NCBI GenBank assembly: GCA_027924585.1
Contig: BSBM01000643.1
Span: forward strand, 18,276,501-18,340,500
DNA: 64,000 nucleotides
DNA from: Larix kaempferi
Taxonomy: Eukaryota; Streptophyta; Pinopsida; Pinales; Pinaceae
Direction: 5' to 3'
Below are positions 11,270 through 24,590 of the stretch, one piece after another; the first letter of the stretch is position 1, and every line of letters starts with the position of its first letter. The notes beneath the pieces are model-generated. The model made no database searches, was not told the origin of the DNA, and saw only the letters and a program-made list of their open reading frames with translations. The translations under genes and the position numbers were made by a program.

Positions 11270-14200
11270 TAATAGCTTGAAAACAATATCTAGGTGGAGG
11301 AATACTTCAGAATATCAATTAATGTATGTGTTTTTGTAATTATTTGGACTAATGTATGTGTTTTTGTAATTATTTGGACTATATCTTCTGACATTTTGCA
11401 AATGCTATGGATATAGCAATGAAAAAAGAAGGTTTTATGGTTTTCCACATATTTATTTTATTTAAGCATTTTGTGGATCGAAAGAACATTTGATTGATTA
11501 TTATTAATATAATTAATTATGTATTACTTATATTGAAAAGTCATATGTCCATTATTTACCGTAATGAAAGTATATTTATAATCTTATTTTCTTAAAATAA
11601 AGATTATTAACCAGAGAAAAACGCTGCATTGCAGCATATCCATATCCCTCCCAAAAGGGAATCAGAGAAACCAGAACTAAAGGTGGGTGCAAAACCTAAT
11701 TAGGTGGGTGCTTATTGAATATGAGGATTTCGGGTGGTAAAATGTTCAATTATTTGTCTCTTGCGTCAGAAGCAGCAACATTAGGAGTTTTTGAAGGATT
11801 TTGCTGGTCGTGATTACTTCAGAATTCAGCTCAAATGAAATACAACGTAAATTTATCGACGTTATGGCTCAACAGTCATCTGGTCTTCAACATTTGCTCA
11901 CGATCCCAGACAGTATCATTTTAATTTACATTTTTAGGTTTTCATTTTTATTTTGAATTTGAACAGAAATTTCGCTGATCTTAAATGCACCATGTGGTAT
12001 TTTTGATGCTAATGGTAATTAATGTATCCCTTTCAAGTGCCTCGCATGTATACATATCATATAACCCGATGAGTAAAACTATATGTTCTTTTCAATTATT
12101 AACTTTTTTGAAAAACTTCATGGTTTTAAATATTATATAATCTTGTATCAGTAATTTTCAGTGTTATAGGTTTTTGCCAGGAATTTGATAGTTAAAATTA
12201 TAAAAAGCTTTTGAAGAGCTTAACAATTTAAGTTGTTATAAATCTTCACCAAAATCTTCCTGCATTTTTAATAGTATTATGGAATATTTGCTTTCTCCCA
12301 TGTGACCGGCACCTACTCGAAGCTGGGTGCACATCCCAGTCCCGATGGATATACAAGAACACCCAGATTATTTGACATGATACGACAGTAAAAATTTACG
12401 CGGCGGTGATTTACCCGGGTCAAAGTAAAATTTGAAATTTACGCGGGGTTAAGTCAATACGTCCTTTCCGCATCTCTTTGGCCCTACTTCACGTGGGTTA
12501 ATGGAAATCCCCGGAATATTTTCCATGTGACCAATTGCTTAAAGTAAAAGATGCTTGTAGTTGTGCTGCAGCGAATTGTGGCAGGAACCCATGTGACCGT
12601 GTAACGCAATTCGTCAAAATGTAATTCCTCAAAGGGCGCTGGGTCCACCAGACAAACTAGCTTTACACGAGATCTCTAGCTCAAAATTCCATGCTACGTA
12701 GGTAACAACTAAAAAAGTTAATTGACTAATTAAAATAATGTAATTATAGTTAATTGTTTAATTTTAACCTTGTGTATGTAATAATATTTAATTGTATTTG
12801 ATTAATTACTTTTAAAAGTTTGCTTTGTGAATTATTTAGTACGGCAAGCAAGGGGCCACCCTTTCACTTTTGTTGAACGATCCTATTTGTCCCTCCTTTT
12901 TGGCACCACGTGGTCTATGGTGTAACACATGAGTTGGAGGAAGGTAGGTGTTTAATGTGGAACAAAATCCTAGAGAAGAGTTAGTGCTTATATTAAAAGA
13001 ACCAAATCAATAGAGGGATAATGTGTAACATCGTATATATCATAATTCTAAATTAAATAATTTAATATTGAAATGTTTAATATATTTTTTAATTATAAAT
13101 ATAATGTTAAGAAATTTTTAAGTGGGAATAGGGATTTAGTTATTTTATTTGTTTTAAGAAAATAATATAAAAGATATTTATATATTATGATTTGAAATAA
13201 TATTTAGGTAAAGTTCCATGGAACATAAAATAGATGGTTAAGGTGCTTCTTGAGTTACCAATTCAAAACTTACTAGATCTCTAGCTATTATTTTTAAATG
13301 TGTAAGTTTTAAAAGTAACTTTCATTAGAAACTGAAAATAATTTTATGGTACTTTATGATTGTAATGATGTTTCCAAAGACTTTTCATTAATAGATTAAA
13401 TTTAAACTATATTGCTACTGTTTAACATTACAAATAGAATAATACAAATTTTTAATAATAAAACAAAAACGAATTATGTTGTATATGATTGGTTAAAACT
13501 GTGAAAAGATATTGATAAGACGATTTTAGATGTTATTCTTGGCAGCTGTGAATTAAAATATAAATATAAATTGTCATTCCACACGCTTGAAAGATTAATA
13601 TTTTGTGTGGTTAGCATGAAAAGAATCTCATCCAACATTGCGATTTGCAATCCTTTGTAAACTCCACAATAGGATGTTCCACGTGGAATGCACTAACCCG
13701 CCAATCAAAGATCAATACGACAGTGCAATAATTGATGCAAGATCTCGACCCTTTGATCAGGCTCCTCATAGAAGCTTGATCTCCTTTTTTTACATTGCAC
13801 TAATTCTGCATTAAGTTCTCCTAGTACTATGCAATGAGAGCCATTCGATCATTACACTTGGCACTTACTGATGAAACTTGGATTCTCTCGCCCAGATTTA
13901 AAGTTTTGTTTGTATACTATTTTAATCGTTCCTATGTATACTCCGTTATTATACCTGCTGAGGAATATATTGAAATCGATTGAGAGTCAAATTTTCTTTG
14001 ACTTTTAAAAATTACAAAATTTAAGTTTGTATCCTTATGTTTAACATTAGATTCATACAAACAATAAATTTTAATTATAAATAAAACATATTTATCTATT
14101 ACATGATTAGCGAAATGTGTGATAAGACTACGGGTTATCCATTCACATTTATACTTCTTTGCAATTAAAACTACACAATTATAATCTGTCTGGCTTGTTC

Positions 14201-17200
14201 GACTTGCAGTTCTGCTCTGCCAGGTCATTCGACTTACAACCTTGTTCATCCGACTAGTTATCCTACTTGTTATGTTCACCTATTTCAACAATTAACTTCA
14301 TGCTAGCCCACGGTGTTCATATTATTATTATTTTAAGTTTTCAAACCATGTTTTTACAAAAGTTTTCTTTTAACCCTATTCATATAAAAAATATTTTAAG
14401 TTGTAAAAACTAATAGTTATTATAAAATCATACTTCACGCTACTAGTTTTACATAATTATTTTAACTTTTAATTTTTAATTATGTACTACTATTACATTA
14501 AAATATTTCTCATAGGCAGGTATAAGCAGCTTTGCTACTAATTCCACTTGTTTTTTATATTAATCAAAACTGTGTAATATTTCATATAAAAATGTAATTT
14601 TAATTTTAATTTTAATATTTAACCAAGTTTAATTTTTACATTTCGTTCAATTTCATTTAATATATTTAAAATCCTTTATGAGATTGCATATATTTAAAAG
14701 CACCTGTGGTCCAGGCTAAATACATAGTGCTACTGCATGCATTCTGGTATAGATTAGTGAGCTATGATATCCTCCGCACATGTTGCAAAAAGCGTGCTCA
14801 TAGCAGGCTAGAAGCGTCATTATGAGGAGAAAGAGTGACAAATAAGGCGCATGGGCAGAGAAGGGAAGCCACCTGGGGAGGGTTGCCGAAATTTCCTTCG
14901 CATGGTGCCCTGGGGCCATTGGCTCAACTAGGCAGTGAATGGAGCCCTTATCATTATTAAATTAATTTAATTAATTATAGGTGAACTATATTGAAATTTT
15001 GGAAACATCCAAGTTATAAATCAATGATTAATTGATTAATTTTTATTAATGTCAAAAAATAATAATAAATAGAGAATAGTTATTGTTAATATATTTATTA
15101 ATCATATGAATATTATGTAAACCACATGAATATAGGTAAATAGTTAAGGTTTAAATATATCCTTATATCAAATGTTAAATTAGGATTAATTGATGCTTAA
15201 ATAAATTCTAAATCTCATGATTACCAAGTTAGTATAGTTTGAAGTTAGATAGCACAAAATATAATGCGATACATATCCAAAATACATGTTCAAATTTTGA
15301 CATTTTGTAACATTAGATGTTAGATGTAAAGGTTACATTTAAGAGTGAAGTTAGTGCTTAAGATTAAATAATTTTGTAAATTAATGCTTAACCCTCATTT
15401 TAAAGTAATAGAGGCACAAAATTCCCTTCTACCGAAAGTTCGACTTATAGTCGAAAAGACGATATGGACACATAATCTTAAAAACAAGACACCACTAAGG
15501 CCACCACGACTAGCTGAATGCTAAGACGTTGAGTTCACTACCTGACAAAATCGTTTAAAGAAAACGACCACAGAGTTTAACACGCTAATCCTCACAATCT
15601 GTGGTTTCATGATGCAAGGTATTCCTTACACGTAAGTATAAGAGTATGTATATCCCATTCAAGCAAGTTTAAAGTCACCTCTATATTTAAAAGATTGAGT
15701 TGAATATTTCCATCCTCTAAACCACCAGGTAGTAATTGAGCTTTCAAAGTACAATTAAACCCATAATAAGCGTATGTATATTGCAATAAACACTGGTAAA
15801 GTACCTTTACGTTTTTGAGAGAAAGAACAAAATTAGTTATAAATTTCTTAATTGAAGAAGTAATGGTTTTCCCTAGCATTATATTAAATGGAAAATGAGA
15901 GATCAATGAATAAAATTGATAACATTTGTATTATGATACAACTGATTCATTTATAATAAGTTTATTATTAATTGATTTATAAAAGTAATGATTGATTTAT
16001 AATAAATTTATTAATTATTTTTATAATATTAATAAAATGTTACATAATTTTTGTATAATAACTTAATTTAGTATTATATCACAACTTGACATTAAAAAAA
16101 TAACACTTTTTTTTCACAACCATTTAAACTAAACCAAATCCACTTGATAATTAAATTTTTATGCTTAAATTCTTTAATATAACAACTTCTTAATTTTTAA
16201 AGTATATCATTTTTTTTACTATACTTAAGTGATCAAAATACCCCAACACCAAGAATAAAACATGAATTAATGAAGATAAAATCTTAATGATTTACGAATT
16301 AAACTAAAACCCACTCAACAATACCAATTTCTTATCCACAAATAAAGTTAACACGGATGCTATAACTTATTTAGGGGAACAACATTTGACAGTTGACACT
16401 CTCTCCAATAAGGTGTGGATTTTGGCCCTAACCCGCCAATGTTGGTTGTCCATCTTTTCTTTCGAGCCCTTGGAAATGTTGGATCATGTGCATGCTTTGA
16501 AATGAACAAGATTATGGTCAAAGGAGTATTATATTATGTTAAAAGCAAGAGTATAATTTTGGTTTACATACAATGTTTTTGTTTTATAGTAAGGAGTATA
16601 ATCATGTGATAAATTCAGTTTTTTTATAATTTTTTTTTATTGTTATTATTATTATTTAAGTAAATTTTTATTTTATTTTATAACATTTGAATAAGTTGAA
16701 ATGCTTTTGAGAACAAAAATACTTGTTTTATACATCTGCAGAGTTGATGGTGGCTATTGATTTAGAATTATGTGATATCTCAATCCTTTATTATTAGCAT
16801 AGCGATAGCGTGTTGTTTTAAAAGAAATTTAGCCTCAGCTTGTGCGGTTATATTTCTATGTAATTTGACTATGTAGGTTCATTTCTACTTGGGGAGTGTT
16901 ACACGTTAGAGAATGCTTATATTTCATAAGTTAAATGTTTGTAAATATTGCTATATATTTTGTGGGAAACCTTTTTTTTTTAACTATTTGCATATACAAC
17001 ATTAGTGTTTAATATTTGCATTTAAAATATTACTAAATAAATCTCATTTTAACCTTACACACATTGGCCAATTAAAACAAAACAGTGAGCCACTTTATTC
17101 AACAATCTAATTGGATTGTATGGATTCAATTTAACATGCTAAGTTATTATCTTCATAATGTTTAGGAATCCTAGATGGGATTTTCAATGGAAGATGCAAT

Positions 17201-18970
17201 GCAATATTTTTTATATGAGCTTTTCCACAATGCCTTGCTATTGCTATCAAAGTTACATTTACAACCATGTTCGATGTTAGAGGGTTTTAACTTTACAATC
17301 AATCCAAGTTGAGAAAGCACTTATCAACTCAATAATCCAACCTATGGTGGACCACCACGTGGAACACCTACTTTAGATGGCCAACACATGGAGGACCTAC
17401 TTTAGGCTTCTTGGTAAGACACAGCATGGTGTCCATATGAAGGACATACTATACACCTCTTGACAATACGAAGCTTCCCATCAATGGGGGCTCACTATTT
17501 AAATGTGTGTTCAAACTTGAAAAAAGTTCGACAGCAAGTGCTGCGTCTCAACACAAGTTTTGGTCCAAATAGTTTCATCCTCGCTTGAAACCCTCATCCA
17601 TGGCCATTACATGCTTTGCAATTGGTTTCCATTTGCAAAAATTCAAAACATGTAATTTGTTCAATAGAGGTGAGTTTTGATTTATTGTTGACATATAGGT
17701 TTTCATGCTTTTTCTTGCACTATAGTTTGAAAGTTATTTTACCTTTATCAATTAGAATAAAAAACTCTAGGGAGCCAACTCAATGTGCATTCAATGGAAT
17801 TCCAATAAAAACATATCTCATTAGACATACTAAGCTAATAGAGAATAGTAAAATAAAATCGAAAAATGAAGTTTTCCTTTTGACACCCGCAACTACTTGC
17901 TTCAATCGTCATTGGTGTTGTTATTGTACTCACTCCATATGCACACATAACTGAATTCTAATAGTTCTTGATATAGAATATGCAATAGCTAAAGTTGCTA
18001 CAGCCTATACATAAGTCACCAAGAAATATAGAAATGTCATCAATCACCCAAAGCTTAGAGTCCTGTAAAACAATGGGCAAAAATCATCATGTTGATGAAT
18101 ATGCGAGACATGAAGCTAACTATTAGAGTACTACTAAATACTCTAGCAACCACATCATACATTGGTTATTCTATCTTGAAATCTAAATTTTAGGATTTTC
18201 TAACAGTTAAGATTTGAACAAAAATTTACAACAATATCACTTTGCTTTCTTGTTTCATAAAGAGAACAAAAGGCGATTGTCTTAAGAAAAAAAACATGTT
18301 CTTTGAAGGACGCCACCATTCTCAATACACGCTACAGTTGAGAAAATGAAGTTGGGGACTTAGGCCAATGTTTTAAAACTTAGACTTGGACTTGCACCTG
18401 ATCAAGTGTAAATCCAACTTTGACTCAACCTCAACAATGAATCGATTCGCTTTAATATCCATGACTCACTTTTTAAACAAATACATACACATTTTTAATT
18501 ATCAAGGGATTTCCATGACTCCCTTTACTCTTGCTTGACATATTGTCTTCTTCTTTTTCACCAACTTTATTTATAATGCAATTTGATTGTATTAGTTACC
18601 TCACCAATTTTCAATTAGCTGTATTAAAATATCATCTTATTCTTACATAGATACAACACTCAAAGAACAAAATAGGGCAAAGCTCCATGACCTTTGACAT
18701 AGTTTTCCTTTATTCAAGTTTCATAGCACTCCATACATTACTTTTTCCCATGTTGCTAACCTAATGATTGCTTGAGGCATTCTTTCCACAAATATTTTGA
18801 ACAAGGACAATTGGAAAATAAATGATCTACCTTTTCATTTCTCTAGAATGAGAAATCAATCTAACTTCTCTCATCTTCTTTTACATGAAACAAAACTAGA
18901 TACATACATACATACCCTTGTTTTCTTTAATCTTTACACTTAATACCAATTTTTTCCTTTTTTTTGCAGC
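11270..18970. other. AT-rich non-coding stretch
   Basis: No gene, RNA or mobile element could be recognised in this 7.7 kb. It is strongly AT-rich with many homopolymer runs. A 29-bp tandem duplication (AATGTATGTGTTTTTGTAAT) lies at 11322-11379. A somewhat GC-richer block (12300-12700) and a 17340-17480 block with repeated 'GTGGACCACC'-like phrases show no coding. Longer frames at 13932-14279, 15607-15906 and 17616-17954 match nothing I know. Confidence 0.5.
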
Positions 18971-19706
18971 TTAGTTTTGTTGAGAGATAAGGAATCACTC
19001 ATGGAACTGTTCTAGGCACAAGCATGCAAGCTTCAAGAGCAAGTCTCAAACTATCAAAAAACACTCTTTCAACAAATCTACAATATCAAACAATTCATGG
19101 CAAGGATGCAGGAAATTGCTGCAAGCTCAATAGCATTGCATCAACATTTGATTACTATTGGAAACAAGCTTAACAAACAGTTAAATTCGAGAGAAAATTT
19201 CCCAGCATTTCCTCCTCACCTCTCTCAAAAAACACTAGCGACCCTGAAGCTGGATATTGCACTCCTTGAATTTTGCAGGAAAGCCACTAATTGACTAAAT
19301 GCCGAGATTGATAAAACTCTTGAAAAGTGCACAAACTTCTATGAAGAAATCCATCAGGTTCACCGTAAATGAGCTCTTTATGGAAACAAATATCGATGAG
19401 TTCCCCCCCAAGGATCAACAGATGGCAGAACTCCAGCAAGTGTTGCAATCAAACCTGGACTACATCAAGAAAATTAATGCTCTAACAGAAGAAAACATTG
19501 ACTTCTATGTGAGGCAAACATCTACACATCTCATTTTCCTTGAGGATACCTGCAAGGCTACACCAACAGAAGTTGCAAATATAGAAATAGAATTGTCTTA
19601 TCATGAAGTGTCTCTAAAACTATTAAAGCCTGACAAATATAATATCATAAATGAATAAGCTACTGCATGGGCAGACTATATTTCCAATTTAGAAGCATCC
19701 AACTAA
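18971..19706 (+). pseudogene. Helical/coiled-coil protein, last exon remnant
   Basis: A polypyrimidine run ending TTTTTTTTGCAG (to 18970) is followed at once by an open frame beginning LVLLRDKESLMELF, so this looks like a coding exon after a real splice acceptor. The frame has a TAG at 19013-19015, then about 93 codons of Gln/Lys/Leu-rich helical sequence (KLQEQVSNYQKTLFQQ) to a TGA at 19292. Homologous-looking helical sequence resumes in another frame (19299-19658) after a frameshift near 19370. A TAA at 19656 is followed by 16 more sensible codons to a TAA near 19706. The protein family is not recognised. The residues suggest a mostly alpha-helical structural or oligomerising protein, possibly an accessory retroelement protein. 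No upstream exon was found. Confidence 0.55.
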
Positions 19707-21011
19707 TTTTAATTGTAAATATCATTTGTATCTTCTCATATGTACAACACTCAAATTAGAACTTTGCCTACTATTCTCATTTTTGCAATTTCACCAAATA
19801 ACAAACTCTTCCAAAGCTATAGAGTGGTGAACCAACCCTTTTTGTTGTTCATCTATTCTTCTTTGTCAATGAAAACAAATTTCCCTTCTTGAGAAACTAT
19901 TGCAGAAATTTTTATATTTAATGTGTACTTTTCAATGGAAATTATTGGGATTCCTTTTCTTTAAAAAACCTAAATGTTTGTTCATATTTTTGTAATAGTG
20001 CTATATTTTACTACATTTTTAGTTCAATGCTCTTTAGTTTCCTTGTTGGAAATGGCTTTTCAAGCTAAGTTCATAATGGATTATCCCAAGCAGTAGTGAT
20101 ATAAATATTAATCTCAGTTGATTTCTAAATTGTGTACTCTCTTTTACATTCATAAAAGCAAAGTAGCCAAGTAAAGCGACCTCTCCTCATCTACCTCCAC
20201 GTTGAATAAATACAACCTTTATATTGAGAGATACGACCACTCCTATTGTGTTGTAAGTCTGCATTTTATTGTGCTTTGTTGTGAACTATCTATATTGTCA
20301 GAAGACATGTGAATCCTTGATGCGGTGAGAGTCATTGATAACCAGTTACTTTCCTTGGTTTATTAGTAATTTTCTGAAGATTAGTTCATGTAGTGACATG
20401 TCTATTTGCCTTTGCATAGTTGAGAAGGATGTAAAGTTTTTATTGTGAACTTGAAATCCCCAATGAGAAGAAAGAAACATATCTGGGTTTCCCACTGTAT
20501 CTTCCATTCTTAAAGCAAGCATACTAAAGATTAATTTAGAACTTAGATTTTGGCACTATCAAGAGCTGGTCCATGAAAGAGTTCTATATCTATACTTGTA
20601 TATGGAGATTCCTAAATTTATTGCTACAACACATGGTATGAAATCAAACTTTTGTTCAAAAGTAGTTTGTGCAGTTTAGGAGCTATTATAATCATTGTTT
20701 TCATTGATATTATTGTGGAATTATTTTTTCAAATTGTTTATATATTCCATATATAGTAGTAATCTATAGTCTTGAGATTACTACTACAGAGATTGCGAGA
20801 AAAACAATTGTAGTTGGCTCATTGTGTTGATGAACTTAACATTATTTTTTGTTATGGGTTGAGTGCCTATGTCTTTGTAATCTGATATTGTTACAAACTT
20901 TGCTCTTTTCCTATCAGTATCCTTGTTACACGTGCCTGTGTTTTTATTCCTTCTAACTTTCCTTTTTTTCCTACCGGGGTTCATTTTTACCCCTCAAGGG
21001 GCACATACTAG
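19707..21011. other. AT-rich non-coding stretch
   Basis: No gene or repeat of note. A frame at 20784-20984 on the minus strand is Lys/Arg-rich but has no recognisable domain. Confidence 0.5.
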
Positions 21012-21475
21012 TTTAAATAATGAGAAAGGATCCATATAATCCGAAGATGAGAACTAGAGCTGTTCCGTTATCATTTAGTTCTAATCGCTAATTTTGTGGA
21101 AACATATGGACATGAACCTGTTGAAGTGATAATTATGTTTATCATGCCATTTTTTATTTATTTATGAGATATTTTAAATCTGGAAGATATAGTCGATAAA
21201 AGTATCATTAAATTCAAGCTTAGTTTATGAAACGTGTCGGTGAAGGATAAACCCGTTGCACTAAACATACTCTTGCATTAATTTAAATAATGAGAAAGGA
21301 TCCTTGTAATCCGAAGATGAGAACTGGAGTTAGTCTGTTATCTTTTACTTCTAATCGTTAATTTTGTGGAAACATATGGACATGAACCTGTTGAAGTGAT
21401 AATTATGTTATCATGTCATTTTATTTATGAGATATTTTAAATCTGGAAGATATAGTCGACAAAAGTATCATTAAA
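21012..21475 (+). repeat. Two-copy tandem duplication, period 270 bp
   Basis: TTTAAATAATGAGAAAGGAT starts at 21012 and 21282. Each copy runs about 200 bp (CCGAAGATGAGAACT, GAACCTGTTGAAGTGATAAT). The spacer carries the 9096-like phrase. Confidence 0.85.
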
Positions 21476-21662
21476 TCTGATTAGATACGACTAAGCTTGA
21501 ATTGAGTTAGGATTAAATAATAATTGCACTCATCTATCACTATAGCACCAAGTCAGAAGATAAAATGAAAAAGGGGTATACGTTCTAAAAGGTCCTTCAT
21601 GAAATAATTCATTTTTCTTTTAATATATTATATAACATATATGCATAATCGTAAGTCATGCT

Positions 21663-22055
21663 TTAAATTACAATTATGTGTGAAGAGTTATTTTTATATG
21701 TTATATATGTATAACTTGAAATCTTCCATACTCTTAGAAGATTTCATTTTATATAATAGATGTGCTTTAAATTACAATTATGTGTGAAAAGTCCTTTTTA
21801 TAGGTTATAAATGTACAGCTGGAAATCTTCCATACTTTTAGAAGATTTCATTTTAAATTACAATTATGTGTGGAGTTCTTTTTATATGTTATATATGTAC
21901 AACGGGAAATCTTTCATACTTTTAGAAGATTTTATTTTATATGATATATATGTTTTAAATTACAATTATGTATGAAGAGTCCTTTTTATATGATATATAT
22001 GTACAACTGGAAATCTTCCATACTTTTAGAAGATTTCATTTTATATAATATGTAT
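21663..22055 (+). repeat. Tandem repeat, four units of 86-104 bp
   Basis: TTAAATTACAATTATGT starts at 21663, 21767, 21853 and 21955. Each unit contains CTTTTTATATG and ends with CATACTTTTAGAAGATTT. AT-rich and non-coding. Confidence 0.85.
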
Positions 22056-22412
22056 GTAGAAGTAACTAGGAGTCTTCCTTCAAGATAAATAAGTAATATG
22101 TTGGATTTCTTCTTTAAATTGTAAATTACATGTTAGGAACTGCACTTTGAATATAATTATCTAATTGTCTAAATTGCATGTGTGTATTGATCACAACACA
22201 ATTCTATTATGCTGAATTGAGGAGATGGTTTATTTATGTTTATTTGTGTACTTAGAGAATGGAAAGTTGTAATTGCATTTATAACATGGTTAAAATTCAA
22301 GATTATGGAAGAAAAAAAGAAAAAAAAAGGAAAACTAAAGGTTGCTTAGATAAAATAATCTACTTGTACTTGTATTAAGGTTGCTCAAATTCTCTCTACT
22401 TTTAAATTATTT

Positions 22413-22932
22413 CAGGGTCAAGATCAGATAGCAAAGGTTAGAGTAATGAAAGTGATGAACCATGGTGAAGGAGTTTCAGTAGGTTTTTGTGATGGAGCTT
22501 GTGCGAACAATGGATGTGGTTTGGGTGGCCATTTATCCCATCAAGGCAAAGAAATACTTTTTCAGGCCAATGGAGGAGAAGGCACAGATAATAGAGCGGA
22601 AGGACTTGCCTTATTATTACTCCTGAGTTTGGTGGAAGTTGATACAGTGGCAGATCTAAGAGTTTATGGAGACTCCGAACTATGGATAAAAATAATGAAT
22701 AAGGAAATCATTTTTCAAAATCATACTTTGCAAAACCTTGGACTTCGGGTTGAACAGTTGGCACTTAAGTTTTAGAAGGTGGACTTTGTACATATATACA
22801 GAGAACAGAACGATAGGGTAGACAGACTCTCTAAGGCAGGTCTTCTTGAGGATGCTAGAATGTGCAAAATTGCAACAAACTATCAAGATACTTTGGAGGA
22901 AAGGAACAGCAGGCTGGACTCTTTTTTGTACT
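22413..22932 (+). pseudogene. RNase H domain exon (RVT_3-like)
   Basis: A TTTCAG acceptor is followed in frame by GQDQIAKVRVM and then a compact RNase H fold. It shows CDGACANNG (first Asp), a GTDNRAEGLAL-like helix (catalytic Glu), VYGDSELW (second Asp) and NDRVDRLSKAG (last Asp). All four acidic positions are present. One TAG at 22773-22775 interrupts the frame, and reading resumes in frame with KVDFVHIYREQNDRVD to a TAA at about 22932. This type is found at the C-terminus of plant LINE ORF2 and as stand-alone RNase H-like proteins. No reverse transcriptase lies upstream, so it may be a retroelement fragment or a decayed host-type gene. The acceptor argues for a once-spliced transcript. Confidence 0.7.
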
Positions 22933-24590
22933 AATTGAAAAAAAGAAGCGGTTATACATTAGTAGACTTACCATAGTTTTTTGTAAAGTTTAAATATGGC
23001 GGTTATGTCAATAGCAGTAAACTAGAAGCAATTATAGTTTCAGCAAACTTATCATAAGTCTTTTTGTAAAAGTTTAAAATGAGTATTAAGTCAACAATAG
23101 TAGTTAAATCTTTTTTATATAGTATTGTTGCCGTCCTTGAGGAATGTATTCTAAACTCTTTATGATAAATAAATATAATTTTTTTTCCCGAAAAAAAAAG
23201 AAGTATTTTTACATCTGAAAAATAAAAGTAGTTATTATTATAAATACATTGGACACACTCTTATATTTTTGGAAATGTTTTTATTTGTATTATAATTGAA
23301 TGCCGTATAAATACCTTGATAGAGGATGAGGTACATATTTTGGTTAAGTGCCCTTCTTAATATTAATTAATAATATAATCATTCCCGTATTGAATTATGT
23401 TGATATGCGTGTCTAGGACTAAGCTACTAGCGTAGTGTAATGTTATGTCACACTTGTGTTCTCAGGTGATAGTTTTGGGACTTGTCATTTAAACTTACTC
23501 AAAAAAATCTGACCTTGAAGTTCATAAGCTCAAGTTATGCACACATATATGTTTAAGTAATTAAGTTCTTTTATGACTAGTTGAAATTGAAACATTTTTT
23601 TTGGATAATAGAATTTATATTATATAATTAAGAGTGGAGAAAAAGTTATATATACATATATTTCAATTATTCCGTTGTGTTAAATTGAATTGGAATATAT
23701 AAGTGACCACCAATGAAGTATAGGTGTATGTCTATATTTTTTGGATTATGAATTAGGAGACATATTCGTCTTTTTATCTACCTACTTCTTAAGATGAAAT
23801 GTAATGCAAGAGAGTATAAGTTACTTAAACCTACTTCTTAAGATGAAATGTAATGCAAGAGAGTATAAGTTACTTAAATAAAACATTAATTGAAATGTGA
23901 ATGTGGCATTGTTCTTATTTCATAACTCTTTAATGGCATGGTTTGAATAGGACAAATGTGTTATCAAATTATAATACATTTATGTGATGATAAATAACTA
24001 GTTGAAAGATATTGTAATATTTTTATTTCTTATTTCATTTATTTATTGACATAAATTGGATGAAAATATAAAGCATTATGATATTTCATTTATGGGATAG
24101 CTGGAAGTAGAGAAGAGGTTCATATCTTTTTGACATGGTTTGAAAACATAAATATATTATTATATTTTATAATATATCTATGTGATGATAGGAATTAGTG
24201 AAATGTATTGTAATATTTCATTTTATATTTAATCTATGTGATGATAGGAATTGGATGAAAGTATGGAGCATTATCATATTTCATATTTTGTTAATAGGAT
24301 ACGAAAGGTTAATGTCTTGTTTATAATTCATAATTCTTTTATGGGATAACTTAAAAGGTTAATGTATTATTATATTTATAATATATGTATGTGATGATAT
24401 GAAATGGATGAAAGACAAGCTAATATTATAATATTTCATTTATGTGATAACATGAATTAGATAAAAATATAAGTCATGCTTATGTTTCACATTTCACACA
24501 GGGGATGGTAGATTTGTAAAGGTTTAATACATAGGCTTCCTCTTGTCATTAATATTGGGATGTTATATATATATATATAATTCACACTAT
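22933..24590. other. AT-rich non-coding stretch with degenerate repeats
   Basis: No gene. A 49-bp direct duplication lies at 23781-23878 (CCTACTTCTTAAGATGAAAT twice). From about 23930 to 24500 the phrases ATTTCATTTATGTGATGATA and GGATGAAAATATAAAGCATT recur in a decayed array of roughly 70-130 bp spacing. A TA dinucleotide run sits near 24570. Confidence 0.55.

Noticed and set aside
10763-11272. 169-codon Gly/Arg-rich ORF
   Set aside because: Open because of high GC and a 96-bp (multiple of three) tandem repeat. No upstream gene signals or known domain.
17616-17954. 112-codon plus-strand ORF
   Set aside because: No recognisable domain and composition like surrounding AT-rich DNA. Probably chance.
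23325-23360. LINE zinc-finger-like tail (LIEDEVHILVKCP)
   Set aside because: The match is only about 13 residues with no flanking RT or further cysteines in frame.
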